Made by a program: the position numbers and the translations under genes. Of a stretch of DNA of 64,000 nt, positions 23,505 through 32,161 are shown in pieces; position 1 is the first letter of the stretch; each line of letters opens with the position of its first letter. Source of the stretch: Myxococcales bacterium (GTDB lineage: Bacteria; Myxococcota; Myxococcia; Myxococcales; Myxococcaceae); the NCBI GenBank assembly GCA_016191815.1, contig JACPVI010000061.1, forward strand, positions 186,001 to 250,000, given 5' to 3'. A model generated the notes under the pieces. That model was given only the letters and a program-made list of their open reading frames with translations. It searched no databases and had not been told where the DNA came from.

Positions 23505-25372
23505 TATGGACAGACCGCTGTACTCATCAGCAGCCTCGCGTAGATTCCGAGGTGCTCGTACCGCGCGGTTCCCGGTATCTGGCCGATGCCCTTGGCCGCC
23601 TCCAGCTTGAGCTGGAAGTCGCCGAAGGGCGGCAGGCTCATCTTCGCCAAGGATGTCCCCACCTGGCCCTCCCCCGCCGCCACCAGCATCGGCACCAGCT
23701 TCTCCAGCTGGCTCAGGTCCTCCGCGAGGATTTCGCTGTTGCTCGCTCGAACGTTGGTCACCGCTCCTTGCAGGCTGCCCAGACTCGGCGCCAACGTCGC
23801 ACAGCCCTCGAGCCCCACCCCCATCGGCAAGGTGATGTCCATGGTCAGGGTGAAGAGGCGGGCGAAGCGCTCATCCAGCGCCGCATAGACATCGATGGAG
23901 AGGTCCTTCACCGACACCACCACCAGCGGCTCCACCAGCTTGCCGTTCGCATCCACCTTGCCCGCACCGAAGAGCGCGGTCGGCGGCTGCGCTGGCCGGA
24001 GCGCCACCAGCATCGGCACGTCGGCCGGCCCGGTCAGCTTCCCCAGCGACGGCAACAGCACCTTGAACAGCCCCGAGTTGAGCTGCGCCACCTCGGCGGT
24101 GGTGAGCGAAACGCACATCGCCCCGGCCTGGTGCGCCCTGTGGAAGGTGTGGTCCAGGTACTGGCGCGAGAGCGCCATGCCCACGTCGTACCCGCCGTCG
24201 GGAGCGTCCGCGTCCAGCGGCGCCGCGGGCACCCCCACGATGGGCGGAGCCGGCAAGGGCTTCACGCACTCCGCCACCGAAAGCTCCAGCGCTCCACCCC
24301 TCGCCGCCACCGTGGTGCCAGTGTCGCTGGTGGCGCTGCCTCCCGCGGCCAAGTGGATGTCCATCGCCGCCGAGGGGTCAGATTCGAAGGCGCCGCCTAG
24401 CTTGGAGAGCGGGAGCCGCCCCTCCAGCCCCAGGACTTTCGGCACGCAGGTCCCCGCATCCGCGGTGAGGCACAGCCCCTCCGGGCCGCACACTCCCTGC
24501 GCACCGGGAATCGAGGGGCAGGCGCCCCCATCGCCGCAACGCTCGCAGGACTGGCTGTCGATGGACTTCTGGATTTCCGCTTTCAACGCATCGGCCAGCT
24601 TGCCCAGCAAGTACGACTTCACCGGCCCCCAGTCCGCCGCGTTGCAGGTGGCGCAGCTTCCCTCCGCCTGCACCAGCAGGTCCGCGGTGTCCAGACACTC
24701 CGGAGGCGGCGAGGCCCCACTCGAGCCGCAGGTCTGGCTCCCTCCCACCGAGGCGACCGAGAAGGAGAGCAGCTTGTCCCAACGCTGGTCAATCACCAGC
24801 TTCACCGCCACCCGCATCCGGTTCTCCGGAGGCGACGCCCTCGCCGAGGCGTAGTCGAAGCTGCACTTGAGCGGGGCGGTGAAGGCGCACAGGTAGTGGT
24901 TCCGGCTCTGGGTGTCGACGTGGATTTTCCCGGTGGAGAGCGAGAGGTCGATGGTGGCCTCCAGCTGATCCGGCGCCTTGGGAGCGAACGCCAAGCGGGT
25001 GAACTGGATGGGGATGGTGATTGGCTGGTCCCAGCCGTCGCAGCGCCCATCCATCAGCCCGCAGCTCTCCGAGGTGCAGCCGGCAGTGCCCTCGTCAGCC
25101 ACCACCACGTTGCCCACCAGGGTGAAGTTCCGCACCTCGCAGCTCAGCGGCACCGCGAGCTGATTCCCAGGAGCGAAACGCGAGAGGATGGTCTGCCAGT
25201 TGTCGTTCAGCACCCCGTAGCCGCCGGCGGTCAGGCGAGTGGTGAGCGCCGAGTCCACCTTCGGGCCCACGAAGCGGCCGCCGGGAATCGGCTCCAGCGA
25301 GCCACAGCCCCCGCAGCTCCCGGAGCAACCCGAAAGCAACGCCAATAGCCACCAGACGACTCGCCTGGACAT
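23504..25372 (-). CDS. Uncharacterised 622-aa lipoprotein
   Basis: ATG 25372 (GGGAGG 5 nt upstream) gives a signal ending LLSGC and a Cys-rich start (SGSCGGCGSLEPIPGG). The rest alternates hydrophobic and polar residues in long beta-strand patterns without a known motif; a central Cys-rich patch (CATCN, CERCGDGGACPS) interrupts two similar-length halves. The layout (two elongated lipid-contacting halves) is reminiscent of TULIP/BPI-type lipid-binding proteins, but this is a weak impression. The gene begins 25 bp after the Ser/Thr kinase stop on the same strand, so the two are probably cotranscribed. Confidence 0.7.
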   Translation of the reverse strand: MSRRVVWWLLALLSGCSGSCGGCGSLEPIPGGRFVGPKVDSALTTRLTAGGYGVLNDNWQTILSRFAPGNQLAVPLSCEVRNFTLVGNVVVADEGTAGCTSESCGLMDGRCDGWDQPITIPIQFTRLAFAPKAPDQLEATIDLSLSTGKIHVDTQSRNHYLCAFTAPLKCSFDYASARASPPENRMRVAVKLVIDQRWDKLLSFSVASVGGSQTCGSSGASPPPECLDTADLLVQAEGSCATCNAADWGPVKSYLLGKLADALKAEIQKSIDSQSCERCGDGGACPSIPGAQGVCGPEGLCLTADAGTCVPKVLGLEGRLPLSKLGGAFESDPSAAMDIHLAAGGSATSDTGTTVAARGGALELSVAECVKPLPAPPIVGVPAAPLDADAPDGGYDVGMALSRQYLDHTFHRAHQAGAMCVSLTTAEVAQLNSGLFKVLLPSLGKLTGPADVPMLVALRPAQPPTALFGAGKVDANGKLVEPLVVVSVKDLSIDVYAALDERFARLFTLTMDITLPMGVGLEGCATLAPSLGSLQGAVTNVRASNSEILAEDLSQLEKLVPMLVAAGEGQVGTSLAKMSLPPFGDFQLKLEAAKGIGQIPGTARYEHLGIYARLLMSTAVCP

Positions 25373-25397
25373 CGCGCCTCCCGCTCGCCGGAGCCTT

Positions 25398-26792
25398 CTA
25401 CCACCGGTTCGCAAAGAGCTCCCACAGCCAGATGCCGGCGAACCCGACGCCCGAGGCCAGCAGGAAGACCATCACGCAGAGCAGCAGCCACCGCTTGTGC
25501 CCGGGGGTGTCGTAGGGAGCGGTGTGGTACTCCTCCTCGGCGGAGACGACGGCCTCGATCTCGTCCACGATCGAGCGCTCCACCGCTGGATCCGTGAGCC
25601 CGGCGAAGGGTATCGCGAAGGCCACCCGGGTCGGGTTCACCGCCTCCAGGCCCGGCCGCCTTGCCGGAGTCGGAGTGCCGGTGGGGTCGGTCACCTCATC
25701 GTCGTCGGGGACGAAGTCCACCGGCGCGTGGAGGGCGCGGTGCTCGAAGGCCAGCGCGGTGGGAGGCACCACCATCGTCTTCTTGTCGGTCTCCACTTCG
25801 GTGATGGGGCTGCCTCCCAAGAGCCTCGCGAGCAGGCCCTCCTCGGTCAGCTTCTCCTCGTTGAAGGCGTGCGAGAGGAGCGCCGCCAGCTCCTTCTCGT
25901 TGGCGTCGGGCGCGTACTTCGCCCGGAGGCGCGCGAGCTCGGCCCCTAGCGTGGCGGCGTCGGGGTAGCGCTCGCCGGGGTCCTTCCGGAGCGCCTTGAG
26001 GATGGCCAGGTCCACCTCCGGCGGAACTCCGGGGCGGTGGCGCGAGGGAGGCTCCCAGCTCGGGTTGGCGGCCTTGCGCCAGCGCTCGATGGGATCTCCC
26101 CGCTGCGGCAGCGCGTGCCAGGCCAACAGCTCCCAGAGGCAGACTCCCACCGAGTAGACGTCGGCGCGGCAGTCGACGATTTGCTTCTTCGCCTGCTCCG
26201 GGGCCATGTAGGTGAGGTTGCCGATCACCACCCGAGGAGCGGTCTGCTCCTCCTTGAGGGTGGACTGGGCGGCGCCGAAGTCGATGATTTTCACCTCGCC
26301 CCGGTAGCTCACGCAGACGTTGGCCGGGGAGAGGTCGCGGTGGACGAGGTGGAGCGGCTGGCCCCCCTCGTCCTGGGCCTTGTGAGCGTAGGCGAGCCCC
26401 TGGCACATCCGCTCGCCGATGAGCAGCACCAGCCCGAACGGCATCACCTGCTTGCGCTCGCGGAGCCTTCGAGCGAAGCGGGAGACGGTCTTCCCTTGCA
26501 CGTACTCCATGGCGAGGAAGTACTCGCCGTTCACCTCGCCCATCGCGTACACCCTGGCCACCTGGGGGTGCCTCAGGCGCACCACCACCTTGGACTCGTC
26601 GACGAAGCGCCCGACGAAGGCGCGGTTCTGCGAGAGGTGGGGGAGGACCTTCTTCACCACGCAGGCGCGGGGCACCTGGCCGGACTCGTCGCGGGCGAGG
26701 AAGACTTCTCCCATCCCGCCGGCGCCGATCCTCCGGACGAGCTGGAACTTGCCGAACTCGACGGGCTCCTTGAGCGAGGGCTCCTGCTGCAT
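25398..26792 (-). CDS. Membrane-anchored Ser/Thr protein kinase
   Basis: A 464-aa Hanks-type kinase. Gly-rich loop GAGGMGEV at 23-30, catalytic Lys47, HRD at 151-153 (HRDLSPANV), DFG at 171-173 and APE at 197-199 are all intact, so it should be active. A linker of about 140 residues rich in acidic and Thr/Pro residues precedes a single membrane helix near 431-452, leaving only a few residues outside. Having no sensor domain beyond the membrane is notable. TATGCT lies 11 nt upstream of the start and there is no SD. The neighbour downstream is an outer-membrane-type lipoprotein. Confidence 0.93.
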   Translation of the reverse strand: MQQEPSLKEPVEFGKFQLVRRIGAGGMGEVFLARDESGQVPRACVVKKVLPHLSQNRAFVGRFVDESKVVVRLRHPQVARVYAMGEVNGEYFLAMEYVQGKTVSRFARRLRERKQVMPFGLVLLIGERMCQGLAYAHKAQDEGGQPLHLVHRDLSPANVCVSYRGEVKIIDFGAAQSTLKEEQTAPRVVIGNLTYMAPEQAKKQIVDCRADVYSVGVCLWELLAWHALPQRGDPIERWRKAANPSWEPPSRHRPGVPPEVDLAILKALRKDPGERYPDAATLGAELARLRAKYAPDANEKELAALLSHAFNEEKLTEEGLLARLLGGSPITEVETDKKTMVVPPTALAFEHRALHAPVDFVPDDDEVTDPTGTPTPARRPGLEAVNPTRVAFAIPFAGLTDPAVERSIVDEIEAVVSAEEEYHTAPYDTPGHKRWLLLCVMVFLLASGVGFAGIWLWELFANRW

Positions 26793-26918
26793 CGCGCCGG
26801 CGGAGCATACCCGCCAGCGGCCTGGTGCGCGCCCTCTACCAAGGATGCCAGGGCACCGCCCGAACGCGCGGACGCAGCGCCTGCGGCCGCGCCACGTTGC
26901 AGGCCAACGGGGGTGGCG

Positions 26919-28205
26919 CTAGGCCAATTGGGCGAAGGCTGTCCGGGCAGCCTTCAAGGTGCGCTCCACCTCGGCCTCGCCGTGGCCGAATGAGACGAAC
27001 GCGGCCTCGAATTGCGAGGGCGGGAGGTAGATGCCCTCCTCCAGCATCGCGTGGAAGAAGCGGCCGAACTTCTTCGCGTCCGCCTCCCTGGCGCTCACAT
27101 AGTCGAACACCGGGCTCGAGGTGAAAAAGCAGGTCCACATGCTGCCCACCCGGTTCAGCGTCAATGGCACTCCCGCCTCCGCGGCCGCCGTGGAGATTCC
27201 TTCGCACAGCTTGCGGCTGGTCGCCTCGAGCTTCCCGTACACGCCGGGCTTCGCCAGCTCCTTGAGGCAGGCGAGCCCCGCCGCCACCGCCAGCGGGTTC
27301 CCCGAGAGCGTGCCCGCCTGGTAGATGGGCCCCTCCGGCGCAATCTTCGACATCAGCTCGCGCCGCCCTCCGTAGGCACCCACCGGCAACCCGCCGCCGA
27401 TCACCTTCCCCATGGTGGTGAGGTCCGGCGAGATGCCGTACAGCTCCTGCGCCCCGCCGCGGGCGACGCGGAAGCCGGTCATCACTTCGTCGAGGATGAG
27501 CAGCGCGCCGTGCTTGTTGCAGAGCGCCTGCAATACTTGCAGATAGCCCTCCTTGGGAATCAGCACTCCCATGTTCCCCACCACCGGCTCCAGGATGACG
27601 CAGGCGATGTCCTTGCCTCGCTCTCCGAAGATGCGCTCCAGGGCGGGGATGTCGTTGAAGGGCGCGGTGAGGGTGAGCCTGGCCAGCGCCGCCGGTACTC
27701 CCGGCGAGTCCGGCAGCCCCAGCGTCTCCACTCCGGAGCCGGCCTTCACCAAGAAGGAGTCGGCCGCGCCGTGGTAGCAGCCCTCCAGCTTGACGATGCT
27801 GTCCCGCGAGGTGGCGCCGCGGGCCAGCCGCACCGCCGCCTGGGTGGCCTCGGTGCCGCTGGAGACCAGCCGCACCATCTGCACGCTGGGGACCGTCTTG
27901 CAAATGAGCTCCGCCAGCTCCACCTCCGCCTCGTGGGGAGCGCCGAAGGAGGTGCCGCTCTTGGTGGCCAAAGTCACCGCCTCCACGATGGCGGGGTGGG
28001 CGTGCCCCAGGATGAGCGGCCCCCAGCTCCCCACGTAGTCCACGTAGCGGTTGCCATCCACGTCCGTGAGCCACGCCCCCTGCCCGGAGCGGAAGAAGAC
28101 CGGCTCGCCGCCCACCCCGCGGAAGGCGCGAACCGGCGAGTTGACTCCGCCCGGCATCAGCCCCCGGGCACGCTGGAAGAGGTTGTGACTGTTGGTGTGT
28201 TCCAT
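26919..28205 (-). CDS. hemL: Glutamate-1-semialdehyde 2,1-aminomutase
   Basis: A 428-aa fold-type I PLP enzyme of full family length. The PLP lysine is Lys267 in [25 protein letters not shown] and the SSGTEA phosphate loop (115-120) are typical of HemL. It converts glutamate-1-semialdehyde to 5-aminolevulinate, the first dedicated haem precursor in the C5 pathway. No other haem gene lies nearby. The 126 bp upstream of the kinase gene and the 88 bp before hemL's neighbour show no recognisable feature. Confidence 0.97.
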   Translation of the reverse strand: MEHTNSHNLFQRARGLMPGGVNSPVRAFRGVGGEPVFFRSGQGAWLTDVDGNRYVDYVGSWGPLILGHAHPAIVEAVTLATKSGTSFGAPHEAEVELAELICKTVPSVQMVRLVSSGTEATQAAVRLARGATSRDSIVKLEGCYHGAADSFLVKAGSGVETLGLPDSPGVPAALARLTLTAPFNDIPALERIFGERGKDIACVILEPVVGNMGVLIPKEGYLQVLQALCNKHGALLILDEVMTGFRVARGGAQELYGISPDLTTMGKVIGGGLPVGAYGGRRELMSKIAPEGPIYQAGTLSGNPLAVAAGLACLKELAKPGVYGKLEATSRKLCEGISTAAAEAGVPLTLNRVGSMWTCFFTSSPVFDYVSAREADAKKFGRFFHAMLEEGIYLPPSQFEAAFVSFGHGEAEVERTLKAARTAFAQLA

Positions 28206-28293
28206 GGCCGCAGGTTCCTACCACACCCTCGCGGCCGCCACGGCAGCCGCGCAGCTTCCAAGGGCCCGCCCGCGGCACTGCCAGCTCGGGTGA

Positions 28294-29280
28294 CTATGGC
28301 CCTGGCTCGTTCGCCAGCGGCGTCTCGGGGGAGCCGGCGCCTTCCGGAGGGAGGTTTTGCTCCCTCGCCGCCTCCTCGGCGGTGCCGCCTGCCGCCTCCA
28401 CCGAGCTGGCCGGCCGGGCCATGGGCCGCTCGCGGGCGGCCACCCGCTCCTCCCGGTCGAACGCCTTGTCCTTCTCGCCGATGGCGTCGGGAGTGGTGGC
28501 CTCCAGCCTCTTTCGGATCAGGGCAATCTGCCCCTGGACCACCTTGGGGTCAGGGTGGCGCCTCAGGGCCTCCACCCAGGTTTCGATCGCCTTCTCGCCC
28601 TCTCCCAACTCGGCGCGAAGCTTCCCCAGCTCGAAGAGGGCGTGGGGCTGAAGCTCGCTGTCCGGGAAGCGCTCGGCGAGTTGCTGGAAGGCGCGGGCGG
28701 CCTCGGGGCGGCGTCCCTCCATCATCGCGAGCGCCTGGGCCCTGAGGAAGAGCGCGTCATCCACGTGGGCGGAGGTCTCGTACTTGTTCTCCAAACTGGA
28801 GGCCTCCAATTCGCACTGCTGGTAGTTGCCCAGCTCGAAGTACAGCTTGGCCACCTGGTAGCTCAGCTCGGCGCCCTGGGGAGGATTCCTGGCCAGCGCG
28901 GCGGTCAGCTCGCTGATGGCGCCCCGGTGGTCCCGGAAGTGGTTCTTCAGGATGTCCGCCAGGTACACCCGCGCTTCCAGCGTCTCCGGGGCCTCGGGGC
29001 AGAGCGAGATGAGCTCGCGGTACACCTCGGTCGCCCTGCGGACGTCGCGCAGCTCGAGGTAGTAGATGTCCGCCGCGCCGCGCAGCGCCCGCGCCCGCAA
29101 GACTTGGGCCTCCGGCGAGTCGTCGTGCTCCAGCGCGTCCAGCGCCCGCCGGTACTCGGCCAACGCCTCCGGGGCGCGCTTCTCGTAGAGCGCCGCCTTG
29201 GCCCTGAGGATGTGCTGGGCGGCGTCCTTCTCGCAGCCGGCGAGGGCCAGAGCCAGGCAGGCGGCGAGGGCGCACCTCAC
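28294..29280 (-). CDS. TPR lipoprotein
   Basis: A 328-aa lipoprotein starting at GTG 29280, which overlaps the preceding stop by 4 bp (GTGA); the signal ends LALAGC. Tetratricopeptide helices cover residues of about 20-250 (AEYRRALDALEHDD, AARAFQQLAERFPDSE, AIETWVEALRRHPD). The tail is low-complexity Glu/Ala/Pro. YbgF/BamD-like TPR lipoproteins organise envelope complexes; a specific partner cannot be named. Part of a run of small lipoprotein genes (28294-30798). Confidence 0.85.
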   Translation of the reverse strand: MRCALAACLALALAGCEKDAAQHILRAKAALYEKRAPEALAEYRRALDALEHDDSPEAQVLRARALRGAADIYYLELRDVRRATEVYRELISLCPEAPETLEARVYLADILKNHFRDHRGAISELTAALARNPPQGAELSYQVAKLYFELGNYQQCELEASSLENKYETSAHVDDALFLRAQALAMMEGRRPEAARAFQQLAERFPDSELQPHALFELGKLRAELGEGEKAIETWVEALRRHPDPKVVQGQIALIRKRLEATTPDAIGEKDKAFDREERVAARERPMARPASSVEAAGGTAEEAAREQNLPPEGAGSPETPLANEPGP

Positions 29281-29546
29281 GGGCAGGCGCCTCCGTCCGG
29301 CCGGGGCAGCGGGCTGACGCGCACGCAGGCGGTCTGCTCGCACTTCACGCAGTCCGTCTCCTGCGGCCCGGTGGTGGTGCAGACGAACACCCCCGAGGGC
29401 CGGGGGCAGTCCTCGGCGCGGATGCAGCTCACCACTCCGCCGTCGGCCCTCAACACCGGCTCCTCTCTCGCACCGCAAAAGCCGTCCTCCGGGCAGCCCA
29501 ACAGGGCGGCAGCCAGGACCGCCACGGCGACTCTCCCGCGCTGCAT
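29277..29546 (-). CDS. Small cysteine-rich lipoprotein
   Basis: An 89-aa protein. ATG 29546 is chosen over a GTG nine bases upstream because it starts the signal cleanly (MQRGRVAVAVLAAALLGC) and has GAGGGG upstream. The mature part has eight Cys in pairs (CIRAEDC, CVKCEQTAC) and no known domain. It overlaps the TPR lipoprotein by 4 bp, so the two are translationally coupled. Confidence 0.75.
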   Translation of the reverse strand: MQRGRVAVAVLAAALLGCPEDGFCGAREEPVLRADGGVVSCIRAEDCPRPSGVFVCTTTGPQETDCVKCEQTACVRVSPLPRPDGGACP

Positions 29547-29567
29547 CTTCCCCACCCCTCGCCGCGC

Positions 29568-30395
29568 CTACAACCCGATGTCCTTCATCGTCACCACCTT
29601 GTTGCCGTTGGCGTCGATGGCCACGATTTCAATCTGCTTCTGTCCCTTCCGCACCGGCACCTCGGCCTTGTAGCGGCCGTTGGGCTCCACCGAGACCTCG
29701 CGCCCGTCGATGAGCACCGAGGAGCCGGGGTCCACCTGGCCCTCCACCACCACCCGCACCGTGGCCTCCAGGGCCGGCGGACGGGTGTCCACCGCCACTC
29801 GCACCTGCGCCTTCCCCTCGTTGCCGGTCTTGTCCTTGGCCACCGCCAACAGGTCGTTCACCCCTTCCGCCAGCCTCAGCTTCACCCTCCAGATGTTCCC
29901 CTTGTAGCGCTCCGCCCGGGAGCCGTTCACCGCCACCTCGGCCACGTCCTGGTCCGGCACCTCCACCGCGATGTGCTGCTCGGGGTCGGTCACCACCTTC
30001 CCCTCCTCCGGGTGCACGAAGGCCACCTTGGGAGGCTGGTTGTCGAAGGCGGAGAAGGAGAGCCGGCTCACCCGCCCCTGGTACTTGAACCCCAAGGCCT
30101 GGATGGCCACCACCTTCGAGGGCAGCTCGCACTCGCAGCCCTTCACGTCCAGCTCGTACACCGCGGTGCCCTGCTGGAAGCTCTTGAGCGCGACGTTCTC
30201 CACTCCGCCCTGGTCCCGAACCTGCTCCTTGAAGGCCTCCGCCTCGGCCTGGGTGAGGTTGGAGATGGTCAGCTCCACGTGCGAGACCGGGTCCTCCCCG
30301 ATGGGAGAGGTGGGAGCGGTGCCGGTGCGCCTTGGCCCTCCGCAGCCGGACAAGGCGGCGAGCAAAGAGAGCAAAAGGCGAGGGGCGGTGCGCAT
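29568..30395 (-). CDS. Lipoprotein with Ig-like/PKD-like beta domains
   Basis: A 275-aa protein from ATG 30395, with TATCTT 8 nt upstream and no SD. The signal ends ALSGC. Residues of about 30-115 form an alpha/beta domain with ECE-type Cys pair (GCECELPS); 125-275 contain two Ig-like beta domains (PPKVAFVHPEEGKVV and SVLIDGREVSVEPNGRYKAEV), as seen in glucodextranase-B or bacterial Ig proteins. Same strand and close spacing as the neighbouring lipoprotein genes; probably envelope-located. Confidence 0.78.
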   Translation of the reverse strand: MRTAPRLLLSLLAALSGCGGPRRTGTAPTSPIGEDPVSHVELTISNLTQAEAEAFKEQVRDQGGVENVALKSFQQGTAVYELDVKGCECELPSKVVAIQALGFKYQGRVSRLSFSAFDNQPPKVAFVHPEEGKVVTDPEQHIAVEVPDQDVAEVAVNGSRAERYKGNIWRVKLRLAEGVNDLLAVAKDKTGNEGKAQVRVAVDTRPPALEATVRVVVEGQVDPGSSVLIDGREVSVEPNGRYKAEVPVRKGQKQIEIVAIDANGNKVVTMKDIGL

Positions 30396-30429
30396 GGCGG
30401 CGGAAGATATCCGCCCGCCCGGATTCCCT

Positions 30430-30798
30430 CTACCGCTGATCGGGCGAGGGGCCGCCCACTCCACCCGGCTCCTTCGAGCGGGCCAGCATCGGCCGCCTCC
30501 GGCTGGCCTTTTTGAGCTGCTTTTCCATCAGCGCCTCCATCTGCTGGAGGTGCTCCTCCTGGCTCTGGCAGGCGAGGGCGGAGACGCTCTGGTGCCGCTC
30601 GGACAGCTCCTGCCAGTGGGACACCTTGGCCCTCCCGGCGAGGAGCCGGTCTTCCAGTGCGTCCAGCGCCCGGTCCATCTCTGCGCCCTGTCGCTCCACC
30701 TCGGTGAGCCGCTGCACCGCCTCTTGGGGAGGCTCGAAGCAGGCCGACAAAAGCCAAGCCCCCACGGCCACCCCAAGCCCCCTTTGCCTCTTTCCCAT
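30430..30798 (-). CDS. Small coiled-coil lipoprotein
   Basis: A 122-aa protein; ATG 30798 with GAGGTG upstream gives the signal end LLSAC. Residues 27-95 are heptad-patterned and highly charged (VERQGAEMDRALDALEDRLL, EEHLQQMEALMEKQLKK), predicting a helical coiled coil. Beyond that the tail is basic and Pro/Gly-rich. Function unknown; size and layout resemble Lpp-like spacer lipoproteins. Confidence 0.7.
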   Translation of the reverse strand: MGKRQRGLGVAVGAWLLSACFEPPQEAVQRLTEVERQGAEMDRALDALEDRLLAGRAKVSHWQELSERHQSVSALACQSQEEHLQQMEALMEKQLKKASRRRPMLARSKEPGGVGGPSPDQR

Positions 30799-30952
30799 CC
30801 CACCCCACCTCGCTGGATTGACGGCGCCGCTTTGCGGAGCCGTGGGTCGAGGCACGGTAGGGAGCACTGGAGGGCGCGACAACCCACCCCGCCAGCGGTA
30901 GGGCCGCGGCTTTCAGCAGTCGACTGGGCAAACCTGCGGGCCGAGCGGTGCC

Positions 30953-31468
30953 TTAGACAGCCGCGGGCTTGCGGTGTCGGAGGATGAACTCGCAAACCTC
31001 GCGCGCCGCTCCGGCGCCGGCCGGCTTGTGGGCGACGTAGTGGACCGCCGAGCGCACCTCCTCCGGCGCCTCGGGAGGAGCGGCGGAGAAGCCCACCGCG
31101 CGCAGGAGCGGGAGGTCCACCACCTCGTCGCCCATGTAGCCGCACAGTCCCCGGTCTACCTTGAGCTGCTCCAACAGCCGCTCGAAGTGGGCCACCTTGT
31201 CCTGGCTGCCGAAGTGGACGTGCTTGATGCCGAGCGACTGCATCCGCATCTGGGCCGAGAGGCTGTCCCCTCCGGAGATGGCCGCCACCTCCACTCCCGC
31301 CTCCTGCAGCCGCTTGATTCCCATCCCGTCCCGAACGCTGTAGGCCTGGGTCCACCCCGAGCTCGGCACCCAGAAGATGCGCCCGTCAGTGAGGGTCCCG
31401 TCGATGTCGAAGATCATCAGCGACAGCCGGGACACCCGCTGCCGGAGCGCGTCCAGGTCCTCGTTCAC
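30953..31468 (-). CDS. kdsC: KdsC-type 3-deoxy-D-manno-octulosonate 8-phosphate phosphatase
   Basis: A 171-aa HAD-superfamily enzyme without a cap domain, as in the tetrameric KdsC family. FDIDGTLTDG (residues 20-29) gives the nucleophile and general acid Asp; ISGGDS is motif II and GDEVVDLP is motif IV. It removes phosphate from KDO-8-P in lipopolysaccharide core synthesis. Its start overlaps the upstream gene by 4 bp. A related phosphatase specificity cannot be excluded without the kdsA/kdsD context, which is not in the window. Confidence 0.88.
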   Translation of the reverse strand: MNEDLDALRQRVSRLSLMIFDIDGTLTDGRIFWVPSSGWTQAYSVRDGMGIKRLQEAGVEVAAISGGDSLSAQMRMQSLGIKHVHFGSQDKVAHFERLLEQLKVDRGLCGYMGDEVVDLPLLRAVGFSAAPPEAPEEVRSAVHYVAHKPAGAGAAREVCEFILRHRKPAAV

Positions 31469-32118
31469 TTCGGCACCGCGCGCAGGATGGCCTTGCCGTC
31501 CTTGATCACCACCTTGAAGTCGACCGCCTTGGCGTTGTGCTGCTTGAGCAGCTCGGGCACTTGTTTCTTGAGCGCGCCGGCCACCGACTCGTAGCTCAGC
31601 CGGGAGACGTCCTCGTTGCAGCGCCGCTTGGCCATGAGGTAGGCGTCGTAGATGGACCTGAGCTTGGCGTCCGAAAGGCCGCCCTCCCCGGTGGAGGCGG
31701 GCGCGACAGGAGCCTTCGCTGCGGCCTTGGCGAGCTCGTTGGCCTGGGCTTCATTGGGCTGGGGTTTGGGCTCGGCGGCGCGGGCCTTGGTGTGGAGCCG
31801 GGCCTTGAAGAGGTCGCGCCGGTAGGTGCCGTTCTCCATCTCCTGGATGGTGCGCTCCCACATCCTCTCGTAGCTGGAGAGGGTGGTGGCCAAGGTGCCC
31901 AGGCGGAACTTGGCGGCGGTCTGGCGGACGTAGCTGGACTTGAGCTTGGTGAGCCGCTTCTTGATGGCCTGGTGCTCCTGGTGGGGCGGGCGGCGCTCCA
32001 TTCCCAAGAAGAACTGCTCGTAGGCGACCTTCAGGGCGGTGAGGTCGGCCGCGAGCTCGTCGCATTCCTTGGCTATCGTCTCGGCGGCGACGATCTTGGC
32101 GTTGAGGACGTCGGCCAT
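31465..32118 (-). CDS. MXAN_5187-like conserved myxobacterial protein
   Basis: A 217-aa soluble protein. Residues 1-110 are helical (KIVAAETIAKECDELAADL), followed by an Ala/Pro-rich linker and a compact C-terminal domain (SDAKLRSIYDAYLMAKRRCNED to KAILRAVPK). From memory this C-terminal part matches the domain named after Myxococcus MXAN_5187, of unknown function; I could not verify this. Translationally coupled with kdsC by a 4-bp overlap. No SD is visible before the start. Confidence 0.7.
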   Translation of the reverse strand: MADVLNAKIVAAETIAKECDELAADLTALKVAYEQFFLGMERRPPHQEHQAIKKRLTKLKSSYVRQTAAKFRLGTLATTLSSYERMWERTIQEMENGTYRRDLFKARLHTKARAAEPKPQPNEAQANELAKAAAKAPVAPASTGEGGLSDAKLRSIYDAYLMAKRRCNEDVSRLSYESVAGALKKQVPELLKQHNAKAVDFKVVIKDGKAILRAVPK

Positions 32119-32161
32119 CGGTCGGTCAAGGATGGTCCAAGCGCGCGGTGGCGATCAACCC

